This document shows positions 44,781 through 57,459 of a DNA stretch of 64,000 nt, one piece after another. The stretch covers positions 29,455,248 to 29,519,247 of the forward strand of contig NW_026947506.1 of the NCBI RefSeq assembly GCF_034190915.1. The letters run 5' to 3'. Origin of the DNA: Cavia porcellus (Eukaryota > Chordata > Mammalia > Rodentia > Caviidae). How positions within the stretch are numbered: the first letter of the stretch is position 1; each line of letters starts with the position of its first letter. The position numbers and the translations under genes are program-made. A model generated the notes under the pieces. It made no database searches, had not been told where the DNA came from, and saw only the letters and a program-made list of their open reading frames with translations.

Positions 44781-47700
44781 TTAACAAATGTGAAACTTAT
44801 TTATTTCACTTATGAGGATTGTCTCAAGTTGCCTCAATTTACCTATAAAGGCCTCAAGATCATCCTTTTTATAGCTGAGTAATATTCCATTGTATAAAAA
44901 TACCACATCTTTTTCATCCACTCTGCAGTTGATGGGCATTTTCCAAGATTTAGCTATTACAAATTTTACTGCTATAAACATGTGTGCACATATATCATTA
45001 TGGCATGATTTTTTCAATTGGGGGGGGGGATACCCAGGAGAGAAATAGCTGGGTTGAATAGAACTTCTAATCCTAGTTGGTTGAGGAATCTCCATATTGA
45101 TTTCCATAGTGGGAGTCTACACTCCCACCAACAGTGGAGAAGTGTTCCTTTTTCCCCACAGCCTTGCCAACATTTATTATCAGTTGATTTCCTGATGGCA
45201 GCCATGCTTTCCGGAGTGAGATGAAATCTCAGTGTTGTTTTAATTTGCATTTCTCGAATGACCAGTGATCGTGAACATTTCTTCATGTATTTATTTGCTA
45301 TGTGTATGTCTTCATCTGAGAACTGTGTGTTCATCTCAGATGCCCATTTCTGAAAAGGGTCTTTGAATTTGGGGGGCTTGATGTTTTTCAATTCTTTATA
45401 TGCTCTGAATATAAGTCCTTTGTCTGAGGGATTATTGGCTAAAATTCTTTCCCATTCTGTGAGTTTTCTTTTCACTTTGCTGTTGATTTCTTTTGAAGTG
45501 CAAAAACTTTTTAATTAGATGTGATCCCAGTTGCTGATTCTTTAAAGTATTTCCCATGTGATTTGTGTTTTGTTCATGAATTCTCTGCCTAATCCTGTGT
45601 CTCTAAGTTTTCTACCTATCTTGTCTTCTAATAGATTTAGTGCTTCTGTTTTAATATTTAGATCTTTGATCCATTTTTACTTTAGTTGAGTGCCTGGTGA
45701 TAGGCATGGGTCTAATTTCAGTATTCAGAATGTGGAAAGCCAATTTTTCCAATATCATTTATTAAAGAGGCTATCCTTTTTCCAGTGAACATGTTTAGCC
45801 CCTTTGTCAAATAAAAGGTGGCTGAGTGTCTTTGTAGTTGTGTTTGTATCTTCTAATCTGTTCCACTGATCCTCAGGTCTATTTCTTTGCCAGTACCATG
45901 CTGATTTTATCACTATGAATTTGTAGTATAATTGTTATTCTAGATTTCTTCTGTTTCCAAATGAATTTCAGGAGTGTTTTCTCTAGATCTGTAAGGTAGG
46001 TTGATGGTATTTTGATTGGGATTTCATTAAATCTGTAAAACAGTTTTGGGAGTATGTTGATGGTATTTTGATTGGGATTGCATTAAATCTGTATAACAGT
46101 TTTAGGAGTATGGCCATTTTAACAATGTTGGCTCTTCCTAACCAAGACCAAGGAATATCCTTCCATTTTCAAATATCCTCTTCAAGCTCCTTTTTTAGAG
46201 TAGTATAATTTTCAGCATATAAGTCTTTTACTTTCTTGTTTAGGTTGAGTCCTAGATATTTTATTTTTTTAGATGCCATTGTGAAAGGCGATATTTCCAT
46301 AATTTCTCTCTCAGTGAGTTTTTCATTTGTGTCCAGCAATGCTATTGATTTTTGAACGTTGACTTTGTATCCAGCTACACTGCTGAATTTGTTTATTACC
46401 TCTAGTAGTCTTTTAATGGAGTTTTTTGGGTCTTCTATATTTTATATCATGTCATCTGCAAGTAATATAATTTTACTTCTTCCTTTTCTATTTTTATTTC
46501 TTTTATTTCTCCCTCTTGTCTGATTGCTCTGGTTAATATTTCCAGACTGTATTTCCAACTGTATTGAATAGGAGTGGTGCTAGTGGACATCCTTGTCTTG
46601 TTCTTGATAAAGTGAAGGCTTTCAGTCTTTGTCCATTTAGTATAATGTTGGCTGTTGGTTTGTTATATGGCTTTTATGAGATTGAGGTAGATACCATCTA
46701 TTCTGAGTTTCTGTAGGGTTTTTATTATGAACAAGTGTTGGACTTTATAAAAAGCTTTTTCTGCATCTATTGATGATCATGTGATTTTTGTTTTTTACTT
46801 TGTTGATGTGGTGTATTACACTAATTGATTTGTATGTGTTAAATAATCCGTGCATTCCTGGAATAAATCCCACTTGGTCGTGGTGTATAATCTTCTTGAT
46901 GATTTGCTGCATTCTATTTGCCAGTATTTTATTGAGAATCTTTGCATCAGTGTTCATTAGTGAGACTGGCCTATAGTTCTCCTTTTTGGTTGGATCTTTC
47001 TCTGGATTTGATATCAGAGTAATACTTGCCACCAGGAATAAGTTAGGGAAGAGTGTTTCTCTTTCAATTTCATTAAAAAGTTTAAGGAGTATTGGTGCCA
47101 AATCTTCTCAGTTTTCTCAAATTTCTTGTAGAGTTCATCTGTGAATCCATCAGGACCTGGGCTTTTCTTTGTTCATAAGTTTTTAGTCACGTTTTCAATT
47201 TCAATAGCTGATACTGGGTTACTCAAAATTGTTATATCTTTTTTTTTTTTTTTTTTTTTTTTTTGTCTTTTTCGTTTTTATCAGTACCAGGGATCAAACT
47301 CACGACTGCCTGCTTGCAAGGCAGGCGCTTATGCTGCTGAGCTAAATCCCCAGCCCTGAAATTGTTATATCTTCTTGATTGAGCTTTGGTAGTTCATACA
47401 ATTTTAGAAATCTGTCCATTTCCAGCCAATGTGAGTAGAGATTTTCAAAGTAGGTATTCATGATCTTTTGAATTTCGATAAGATCTGTAGTGATTTCTCT
47501 CTTTTCAGTCCTTATTGCATGAAATGGAATATTTTCTTTCTTTTTCTTGATAAGGCTGGCTAGAGGTTTATCAATTTTTTTATTCTCTCAAAAAACCAAC
47601 TTTTTGATTCATTAGTTCTTTTATTTTTTTAGTTTCAATTGCATTAATTTCTGCTCTGATCCTTACAATTTCCTCTCTTCTATGAGCATTGGGTTTGACT

Positions 47701-48660
47701 TGTTCTTCCTTTTCTAGAAGCTTGAGATGTAACTCAGGCTGTTTATTTGTGCTTGTTCTGTCATCTTGATGTGACAATTTGTTGCTATATATTTCCCTCT
47801 TAGGACTGCTTTCACTGCATCCCACAGGTTATGGTATGTTGTATCCACATTTTCACAGAATTACAAATATTGCTTTATTTCTTCTTTAATTTCACCTGTA
47901 GCCCACTGGTTTTTCAGAAGGTTGTTATTTAATTTCCATGTATTTATGCAGGTTGTGCAATTTCTTTTGCCATTAATTTCTAATTTCAATGCACTTTGAT
48001 CAGATATTATGCATGGGATAATTTCAATCCCTTTGTGTTTACTTAAGAATGTTTTATGGGTTAATACATGATCTATTTTGGAGAATGTTTCATGTGCACC
48101 TGAGAAGAATGTATATTCTGATGTGGTTGGGTATAAACATCTACAAAGTCCATTTGCTCACAGGTATGATTCAGTTCTATTATTTCTTTGCTGACTTTTG
48201 TCTAGTTGATCTATCTCTTTGTGGCAGTGGGAGATTAAGGTCTCCTATTACAATTGTGTCCTTTTGTATTTGGTTTTTCATGTCCATTAGTATTTGTCTT
48301 ATATAGTTAGGTGCTCCTGCATTTGATGCATATATATTTATAATTTTTAGTTCTTCTTCTTAAATTTTTCCACTAACAAGTACATAGTGACCTTTTTTTA
48401 TCTCCTTTAATCATTTTAGGTTTGAAGTTCACATTGTCTGCAAACAGAATAGCTACCCCTGCTTTTTTCTGGGTTCCTGTTGCATGGAATATTGTTCTCC
48501 ATCCTTTGACTTTTAATCTATGCATTTTCTTTTGAGTCATATGTGTTTCTTGTATACAGCATATTGTGGGATCCTGTTTCTTGATCCATTCTGTCAATCT
48601 ATTTCTTTTGATAGGTGAATTGAGGCCATTTACATTTATGGATATAACTGATATGTACTG
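44781..48660 (-). pseudogene. L1 ORF2, many frame breaks
   Basis: Same domain order as copy 1. The endonuclease start is in the frame at 48789-48373 (ISINVNGLNSPIKRNR, CCIQETHMTQK). The reverse transcriptase is in the frame 47101-46745 ([29 protein letters not shown]). The C-terminal region with the [16 protein letters not shown] cysteine/histidine block is in 45475-45014, and the end ([11 protein letters not shown]) in 45107-44781. Other stretches are readable only after shifts. Not functional. Confidence 0.88.
47241..47358 (-). mobile_element. Young ID SINE with perfect target-site duplication
   Basis: Minus strand reads gggctggggatttagctcag, cagcataagcgcctgccttg, caagcaggcagtcgtgagtt, tgatccctggtactgataaa and a long A-run. 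Flanked by identical 15-bp aaattgttatatctt (47226-47240 and 47359-47373). It interrupts ORF2 of the 44-50 kb L1 and so is younger than that L1. Confidence 0.96.
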
Positions 48661-48715
48661 GCTCAACTTTGTCATGTTATGCTCCAGCTGTTTGTTTTCT
48701 GCTTTTCCCCCTTGT

Positions 48716-49770
48716 TTAATTGCTTGCCCTGCATGGTAGTGTCTTTCTGTTGTTGTTCTGGAGATTGAGGTCATTTTTATCTCTATCAAGTATGTCTTTC
48801 AATACTCTTTCTAGGATTAGTTTGATGAACATGAATTTCTTCAGTTCTTTGTCTTGGAAGTATCTTGTTTCTCTATTAAATTTGAAAGACAGTTTTACTA
48901 GGTACATCAGTCTGGGTTGAAAGTTGTTTTCTTTCAGGGCTTGGAATACCTCACTCCAAGCTTGTCTTGACTTGAGGAAAAGTCTTCTGTTATTCTGATG
49001 GGCTTTCCTTGATAGGTGAGTTGTGTCTTTTCTCTAACAGCTTTTAGTATTCTGTTTTTATATTGTATGCCTGGGATTTTAATTATTCTAGTTATTATAT
49101 ATCTGGGTGTAGATTTATGTTGGTTGTGACTGTTTGGCATTGTATATGCTTCACTTATTTTTCCCCCCATGTTTGGGAAATTTTCTGCTATTACTTCTGT
49201 GAATAGTTTATGTATGTCATTTACATTGACTCCTGCATCTTCACTGATGCCTATTAGTATTACATTGTTTCTCTTGGCATCATCCTGAAGCTGCTGTATT
49301 GTCATTTCATGCTTGTTTGTTGTTTTTGAAAGTTCCATTCTTTCATGATCACTAACTGTGATCTTGTCCTCAAGGTCCAAAATTCTATCCTCAGCTTCAT
49401 TTAAACAGTTTTTGCCAACTTTCAACAGAATTTTTTGTTTCTTGGATATCTCTTTGAATTTGTTTTATACATTCTGCTTGTTTTCTGTATTATTCATTCA
49501 TGGTTTCAATCAATTTCCCAAGTTCCTGTAATTTTTTTTTATTTATTTCTTCTCTGGCTATGCTGAGTAACTCCTTTACTAAGGTTGTTATTTTTGTCTT
49601 TACATAGGAAATTATTTCTAATTTGATTTCCTCTATAGCCTCATAAATTTGTTTCTTTATTTCATTTGCTATCTTTTCAGAGATTTCTGGGGTATGACTT
49701 TTAAAGTCCTTTATTTCAATGTTGCCTGTACTTGCACCTGATGGACTAGATGTTTGAGACTGGATTTTGC
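48716..49770 (-). pseudogene. L1 ORF1, frameshifted
   Basis: The central and RNA-binding part is open in 49425-48934 (AEDRILDLEDKITVSDHER, LIGISEDAGVNVNDI, FTEVIAENFPNMG, EAYTMPNSHNQ). The C-terminal end is in 48907-48716 (MYLVKLSFKFNRETRYFQ, LERVLKDILDRDK). The N-terminal coiled coil (49430-49770) has lost its frame. Confidence 0.86.
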
Positions 49771-50744
49771 TTTTTCATTTTGTCATTTTTACCTTTTGGG
49801 CAAATATTTGTTCTTCAATCGCAGTAGTCTCTACTGTCAGTAGTGTGAATCTTAGGGTCCTACTGTGTGGTTGGTGTTCGTCCAATCGCTGGATACTACA
49901 ATGAAGAGGAGAGCCAGTCACCTGAGTTCCTCCTGCAGGGCCTGTTGGATGAGTCCTATATTCTTCCTGGGCTAACTAGCCTAGGAATATTGATGTAGGT
50001 CAACTCTTAGTCCCTTCTATTGCTATGTCTTCAGGTTATTGCAGGTTTATAGTGTTTGTGTCAGCTGAGGCCCTACTGTGTCTCATAAGCCCTTTTAATT
50101 TTCTCCAAGTTGGGGGAGGCCTTACTGGCACACTCCTGAACCTGTCTGATGTTCTCTGTTTGGAGGTAGACATCACCCACCCTTTTTCCAGGTTTGCCAA
50201 GGTTTTACAGTTGGAAGGAGTTTCACTACTGCTCCTATTTACCCACTGCAGACCTCTATTTTAAGGGCAAACTCACCACACTGACTGGAGCCTGCTGACG
50301 TCTTCTGTTTGGGTGAGGGGTTCCTGAATCTCCTGTTCACCCAGCACAGTAATTTGCTGCAGTCCAAGGTTCTAGAAGAAGAGGTGGGAGCTGAAGATCA
50401 GCAGCAGTAGTAGGTCCACAAGGTGGGGCATCCTCATGGTGGTCTGGGTGTTGGCAGGGCATGCAAGGGAAGCACATGGCACATCACAGGTGGTCTGGGC
50501 CAAGGGCAGGACACTTCCTGTGGGTGGGAAATGTGGCCCCATGCTCTATCATTTCTGCCCTTCTCAGGGCCAGCAGGCTGGATCCTCCTGCCTTATGCCC
50601 ATGAAGGTGACTGCGAGGCCATTTTTATTGTAAGAGAAACTTATGAAGACCAAGAAAAGTAGAACTCAGTGAGGAACAACCTATTCCACGCAAGGCTCAT
50701 CTCATAAGATGAGGAACTTAGCACTGTTTCCACTTTGTGATTCA

Positions 50745-50930
50745 TGGAGTGCTTCTGTAAATGTTGTCATAATTAATGCCCCAATAATGCCCCATAATTA
50801 ATGCCCCAATGCACCAGCAAGACTATTGTCTCCATTTTCTAGATAAAGAAACAGACTCTAAAGTTCAATGATTTCTCCACAATCAATCACCTAGGAAAAG
50901 ACAGAGCTATACCTCTGCCCCAAAACTACT
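50745..50930 (-). mobile_element. MIR SINE
   Basis: ctccattttctagataaaga then aacagactctaaagttcaat and accatcaatcacctagg-like sequence follow the reverse complement of the MIR core. It includes a small local repeat of taatgcccca (50775-50812). Confidence 0.6.
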
Positions 50931-52650
50931 TCCTTCCAGCACAGTAAGCCTCTCAGCCCACCTGGGACAGAAGGTGTAACAGGCACTTTGACAATGCAGT
51001 GCTACCTCCCCCATCTCCCTCAGTCTCCACTCCTACTCAAATACCAAGTAAACTGAAAAAAAAGATCATTCAGAATCATCACAGTCACACAACTCTGCTG
51101 CACAGGAGCTTCAGACACTCAGAAGAGAATGGAAAAGTCATTTCTAAGGGAAGGAGCCTTGGTAAGGAGCCTGCTTGCTGTCCAGGTTGCTGCTGGCTCT
51201 TTCTCACTGACTTCTACCTTCCTCAACAGAGGGAGGTGGACTGTGCAGTGGATTTTTCTACCAGCAGTCCAGTCTCTTTCCCTGATCTCATCACCGGCAA
51301 CCTCTCCAAGTAATTAATCTCTCATTTAGACTCAACTTGCACAGTTTTGTCGACTGTTAGGTGGGCCCTGCTGACTTCTCTGCCTCCCCACCCAGCCTCG
51401 CTATGTCTCCCACACTTCAGCCACCACCTCCCATGCTCTGCCACTTGGGAACACAGGACAAACCAGACCCAGGCTGGCAAAAGATAGAACTGGCTCTTAT
51501 GAGGAGTGGCCAGGAGAGGCTGGGCAGAAGTACAGAGGTCAGCTGTGGCCATACAGTAGGCAGCACAGAGCTGTCCAGTGATGGAAATGTGCCCATAAGG
51601 CGGGGCAAATCACACAAATGGGAAGACACAGTGAATCAGAGGGCCACTGTCTCAGTATTCCACCTACCAATAAGGACATCAGGCCCCAAAAAGATTAAGT
51701 GCACAAAACAAATGTGTTTCAGACATACAAAAGTGATGGACAGGTTGAAAATTTCTCTGAAAAAGACATTTTTCACATTCGTATTGGACAAACTGTGGAT
51801 ATAGATATGGTCATGTGCTTCACCTGTGTGGTCTCCAACCACACAGGTGAAGGAGACACTGGTTCAGACCTCCTCCACGTGGAAAACCCCCATGAGCACT
51901 GAAAGGAGCCTTAGAGAGCTTGGGCTCACATCCCTGACTGACATTTGGTCATACTGAGGCACAAAGAGGGTGAGGACTGAGACACCTGAGTCTGTAACTG
52001 AGTTAGAATCCAGGGAGAGGCTCATGAGAGCAGGAGCTCGCGAGCATCAGAAGCACAGTCCACATTCACCTTTGGAGAGAAATGGACCCAAAATGCTCTG
52101 AAAGAGGAAAAAGTGATGGAGTAACGACCCAACAAAACTCAGAGTTCGAAAAATTACTTTCCCAAAGGCAATTTATCCTTAGATTAGAGTATACCCACAG
52201 TTCACTTTAAACCATCAACACCCCCAAAATTTCTTTTTAGTACAAGAAAGAGAATTTTTTTCGTTTACACATTTTGCTAAAGTGAGTTGAACCTGCAAAA
52301 TTGTAATAAAACTGACCTGACCCTCAGACTCACCCTGACCCTAACCATCCTTTTCAAGAAATTCCCCCACCAAAACAATTGTAATTTGGTAAACTTCTCT
52401 GCCCTGTCAGTACCACTGGCATCTGTAAGATGGATTCTGGAAAAATGTCAGTCTTGAAGGGCATTTGCAAGTGTCTCTAAAGTGCTTGCTGTAGTCCATG
52501 AACATTTCCTGTACAGCAGCTAAGAAAATGATTGATTTCAGCCTAGTTATGGAATCAGTAGAGAATGGAAAAATATGATAGGTAATAGAAACGTGTTTGC
52601 AATGGAAAGCAAAGCCCTGTAGGGCATGCACCTAAAGAAATGTATAGGAG
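50931..52650. other. Expected TBX20 intron 1; no exon found
   Basis: I looked on the minus strand for the second TBX20 exon (start of the T-box region) and saw none. Short frames at 50999-51317 and 51361-51804 have no domain. A MIR-like piece lies at 51945-52035 (tactgaggcacaaagagggt) and a perfect hairpin at 51818-51852. Confidence 0.45.
51818..51852. promoter_or_regulatory. Perfect 15-bp inverted repeat with E-box cores
   Basis: Arms cttcacctgtgtggt and accacacaggtgaag are exact reverse complements separated by five bases (ctcca). Each arm holds a CACCTG E-box and a T-box-like TCACCT/AGGTGA core. Regulatory function is only inferred. It could equally be a chance or repeat-derived palindrome. 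Confidence 0.4.
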
Positions 52651-52850
52651 TCAGCTGGGCATGGTGGGGCACACATGCCACCCCAGCACTGTGAGAGGCT
52701 GAGGCAGGAGGATGGCAAGTTCAAGTTTCATCTGGGTAACTTTGTAAGACTCTGTCTGAAAATAAAAAATTATAAAAGGGGATAGGGATACAGCTCAGTG
52801 GAAGAGGGCTCTTGGGTTTGATCCCTGCTTTCGTGGGGGTGGGACGGGAT
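52651..52850 (+). mobile_element. B1-dID composite SINE
   Basis: cagctgggcatggtggggca, gaggctgaggcaggaggatg, ggtaactttgtaagactctg then tctgaaaataaa, joined to an ID-like part gggatagggatacagctcag and gggtttgatccctgc. Confidence 0.86.
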
Positions 52851-55395
52851 GTCACAGCAGTGCTACCTCTATGAGGTACCCATCAAGAGTTTGTAGAGAA
52901 CATTTCTTGCACAGGGCTGCTGCTTCCTGAGGCATTGTCTGCTGCAGGCATTATTTTGAAGGTCAGTTTTTGGGAAGAAAGAGAAATTTGTATTCATTTA
53001 ACGAAAACTGTAAATATCTTTAGCCCTGGAAATGCATTTGTTCTAATCTTACAGGTACCAACAAGATTCAAAGACATGCACTGAGTCCCTTTCTACAGAA
53101 CACTGATAATTTAAAATATGTTCTACTTCCAAAGTGTTTTACAGTCCACAAACATGCCCTCCCAATCTTTCATCAACAACTGACCACTTAATGGAGATTG
53201 GTGACCTCACCAGCTCACTGAAAGATGCATAATAGGACCTGGATAAAGGATGAGTGATTTCTTAGCTAAGGGAGCTTAGCATCTCAGAGCAGGTAGAGTC
53301 ACCTGCTAAGCAGGATGGGAAGGTGGTGCCCACCCCTGGGACCTAGCGACATTAAGGGTAAATTAAACTCAGATTAGAATTCCCAACTGGAAGCACGGGA
53401 CAGAGCAACAAAGGTGAGTCTTCCTTCCAGCCGCACATTTCTGAGCCCGGAGAGGGAATGGGTTTGCAGAAGCTCCAGGTTCCTGGAGATGGTCTCGAGT
53501 TTTGTATCTGAATGAGAAACTACTACTGAAAGTTCTTTTACAGCCACCCTCTTCACGGTTTGCCAGCACAGGGTCTGGCTGCATATTAACCAGAACAGAA
53601 AGAACCTTCTGCTACGATGGTCAGAAACTTTGTCCCTGAAGAAGAATTTCAGCTCCTGTCTGCTCTTCACATTTCCACATGGAACATCCCGGGATGGGAT
53701 GAGTGTGTCACCCCCTCACGTCCTCAGGGTATTGCTCTCAACACACGTGTGTCGTTCACTCAAAGTGTCTGTCACCTTATCTAATCCTACTGTTGTAACT
53801 GAACAGAGAGGTCAGGAACATTGAATGTGAGTTTTAAGGTTTCTGTGAATTTTCTTTCATTATTAGAATTATCTACTTCCAATGCTTTTAAAAGGGGCTG
53901 AGTTTTCACAGGCCCTCGCAGTATCAATGCTAACTTTTTCTCTACACTCTGGATTTCAAACTTTGGAAAAGTTACAAGAATTTCATATGGTGCCAGTCAG
54001 GTTTAGCAATGACTTAAATTTAGGTTATCAGTTAGAAAAAAGCATTCAGCGTATTTACCAGATATTGACTTTCTTCATGGACCATTTTACCTAATTCTAG
54101 AGAAAATAACTGCATTCTAATGTTAGAGAGGAAAGATGGAATGAATCTATTAGCAAAATTACACAGCAACTCTGCACAGTATTTTTTATACCTTATTTTA
54201 CTTTATTTATTTTATAGATTAAATCCAGGGACTTCCAAGCATCCCCCAGACCCCATTTTAAATTTACAAACTGTTTTAATGTTTTTACTACATATTTGTG
54301 TATATGATGAATATACTCATGGTGGGGAGCTGCTAGATATACACAACACGTCTTAACTCTTTCTGCTTCCTTTATCCTTCTGTCCCTCTCCCCTCCATCT
54401 CCACTTCCTCTTCATATTTGCAAAAGATCCTTCTCCTTATTTCACAATAATTTATTTTATTTTGCTTTTTAAATTACTTATGCTTTGGGTTTCTCAAGTG
54501 TTAATCTGCAGCTTGACGTCTATAAGTTAAATTTATTGGTGAGTCCAACAAACTTCGTGGAACCCAGGTGGACTGTTACTCTGTTCCCTAGTGCACTTAG
54601 AATACCATAAACTCAGTATGGTCAATTAAGTAAGCTGAATATTCTATCTGATGGATGTGTAAATTTAGAAAGAACAGCCATAACTTGACAAAAAAAATTC
54701 CTACAGTTTTTCTCCTCATGTGTAGACCTTCTGGCTTGTGGGTCTGGGTATCAGTCTTCCCTCTGTGACAACCAGGAAATTTCTCTCCTTGAAGACTAAG
54801 AGCACAAGGAGCCTGTCGGTAGCTTCCCCAATTTGAGCAGCAATTTCCCTCCCACCCTTGAGTTCTCCCTCCATAATAGAAAAAGAAAAGTCAGATGAAA
54901 GAAAACTTAAACAATCTTACAGCATCCCTCCCAGTCTGAGATCTTGTAAAGGACCCCAGCATCCACTTTGCTAAGTCAGAAAAGCAGATTCTCTGGGACA
55001 TTTTTAAAAATAATTTTATGGAACAATTACATGATGCATGTAATTTTTTCCTCCCAAAAAGTCCCAAAAGTGAAGAAAACAATTTCAACTTCACTTTAGT
55101 GGGGAATCAAAGTGAGAAGAGCACTTTCTATCCACGCTCAGGTTAGGGGCCCCAGGTTCTCCGGCCAGCTGATAAGGCTCCACTGCACCAGTCACTTTGA
55201 TGGGATGCAGGGGACTTCTGTAACTGGTCCAATCATCTCCCATCCCTTAAAAAAGAAACTACTTGAATTTGAAAAGCAAAGCCATCTCCAAACAACACTA
55301 CTCTACTTCTGTGTGCCCTGGAGGGCTGGAAACAAGTTTTCAATGTCTGCATGCACCTCTGGGCTGTGAAGCTTTCATAACACAAAGCCTTCTAG
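52851..55395. other. Expected TBX20 intron 1, no exon found
   Basis: Apart from a possible L1 3'UTR scrap at 54290-54470 (tatactcatggtggggagct, ctctcccctccatctcc) I see no repeat and no exon. Frames at 53369-53670 (minus) and 53630-54356 (plus) have no domain. Confidence 0.4.
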
Positions 55396-55396
55396 G

Positions 55397-55492
55397 TTGG
55401 AGGATGTAGCTCAGTGGCATAAGTAGCAGCCGGGCAAGCACAAGGTCCTTAGTTTGGTTCCCAGTACCTACCCCCCAAAAAAGAAACTTTTG
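55397..55492 (+). mobile_element. ID SINE
   Basis: aggttggaggatgtagctca then gtggcataagtag, gggcaagcacaaggtcct and tagtttggttcccagtacct followed by a short C/A tail. Moderately diverged. Confidence 0.85.
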
Positions 55493-57459
55493 TTATCCCC
55501 GATGTTCTGCAAACGGGAAAACAAGGAATTTTAACTTATTTTTTTTCTTCTCAATGCAATGATAATCCAACTCAGATAAATACTTTAAATTAATCAAATT
55601 AATTGTCATGCTGATTGTTTGAAATTCAAAGAAAGAGAATCAGACCTTGGCAAAATCTTATTTTCCTTTAAAAGTTTCAGAAACATATTCACAAAATATC
55701 TCTATAAGGATTTAAGAAGTGACCTTGACATTTTTCTTCTTTTCCAACTGAAAAAGTCAAACTCCCTAAAGTACAGACTCACCCAAGCATCGCTGTGTGG
55801 GGAGCAGAGGAGGATGTGAAAGAAACAGAAATGATCCTCAGCGCTTTCCGGGGTACAGCATGGTTAAATGTACAGGCTCAACCTGCCACCAACAGCGCTC
55901 CCCTCATCACAGACCAGTATGGGTTTGTCTTGCTGAGTTCTTTCTTGCAGTTACTGACTGTGCTCTGCTGAACTGTCCCACGTAAGACAAGAGCCAGGAA
56001 AAAGATGCTCATTTTACAGATTATGGTGGGTAGGAGGGAAGCTGGAGGGGCGTTGGGAGCTGGGAATGGATTTATAGCTTAGGATACTGAAATTTAGAGT
56101 TATTTTTCACAGAAAAATAATGAAGTGGAAAAGATAGTGTCACTAGCATCCCATCCTGCTGCCCACAATCTGCCAGGGGTTTTAACCCCAAATCCTCTTT
56201 TCTGTCAGGTACCAAAATGAGGAGGGGTGTTCACGAAGGACTCAGGGGCCCCCCATCCTGGGGGAGTGGATTCTGCTGGGCCATCCCACAAATACTATTT
56301 TAAAAGTACTTAATTTTCCCCCTACACAATTGAGGATTCATTTCTCCTGCAGGTTTTGGAGTTCAGAGGAAGCTCAAAGAAGCAGGAGAGGGCAGGAAGC
56401 CCGCAGGGGGACGTCCCCATTCTGTCCCCAGAGTTCTCCTGGTTCCCTTTTCCCTGCTTCCAAGCCTTACAGAGGAGGCTCTGCTGCTCTCCCCTCTGCC
56501 AGGCACCTTATTTTTCAAGTTTTTCTCTTATTATGACAACACTGAATGTCGTATTTTAAGAGCTGGGAAGGACACCAAGAAAAAATTGGGGAGGGTTAAA
56601 AAAAACACTGCGTTTACTCCTGATTACGTTCACCATCTCCAAGACACCAGACGATTGAGATGCAGAACAGCGATTTCCCAGCACCCGGGAACGGTGAGCA
56701 GGGCGCTTCTTTCTCCCGGGGTTGTAAAAGGGTTCTAAGCTCCCAGCTCCGCAGGCAGCTGCCTTCCCACACACTTCACTTGCGCTGACCAGAGCGATCT
56801 TCCTTTCCCCCTTCTCCCTCTGCTCTGAGCCCAGTGTCTTCTATAAATGGCCAAGGTTGCTGAATAAATAGTATAACTAGAAGTTGAGGAATTTGAAAAA
56901 TGGTTACTGGGTAATGTTTTTGCCAACCTCAACAGAAACGACGATAATAAAATGAGTTTTACTGATAAGTACGGAGCTTCTGGGAAGCAAACGGCTCACA
57001 GGGAGAAACCCGGCTGAGCCCAGCGCTCTGCAGCGGGGCGGGAGACGCTGTCGGTCCCGTCCAGGCTGAACAAAACAAAATTAAATCGGTTTCTTCAGAA
57101 GCTGCTCAGCTTCACTTCGGTTTTAAGTACATTGTCAGGTGTTACTTGCATTGTGAATTGTTTCCTACGAAAAGGGTTTTTTATTCTTTTACACTCACAA
57201 AGACAGTGTGCCCGACTCTCATCGGGATTCTAGACAGGGACGGATCCAAATAGGACTCTCAGCGCTCCCGCGTTCCACAGACTGTGACCCGCCGCCCAAT
57301 TGGGTAGAGAGGGAGGAAAAACTCTCTTGAGATTGTGACCCTGACCTGCCGGTGCTAAGGCTGCTAGGTGGGGGAATGCTCATCCCCTCTGCCAGCTGCA
57401 AACCGCTCCTAGCTGGGGACACAGGCGCCTAGGGTGTGCGCGCCGGCCACCCCACTTAC
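55493..57459. other. Tbx20: TBX20 intron 1 (proximal part)
   Basis: Begins at the donor GTAAGT (minus strand, 57459-57454). No second exon found. Composition becomes GC-richer towards the exon. An AT-rich motif aataaatagtataactag lies at 56865-56882. Confidence 0.5.

Larger units (their letters stand above)
44395..50640 (-). mobile_element. Near full-length L1 (L1 copy 5), split by a young ID
   Basis: Minus-strand L1 with 3'UTR (44395-44780), ORF2 (about 44781-48660), ORF1 (about 48716-49770) and a 5' region that probably extends to about 50640 (GC-richer from 49870, with no 262-bp monomers). It is older than copy 1: reading frames are broken into many short pieces. A 56-bp tandem duplication lies in ORF2 (46001 and 46057). 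An ID element interrupts ORF2 at 47241-47358. The 5' limit is uncertain, since nothing in the window matches that part. Confidence 0.82.
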
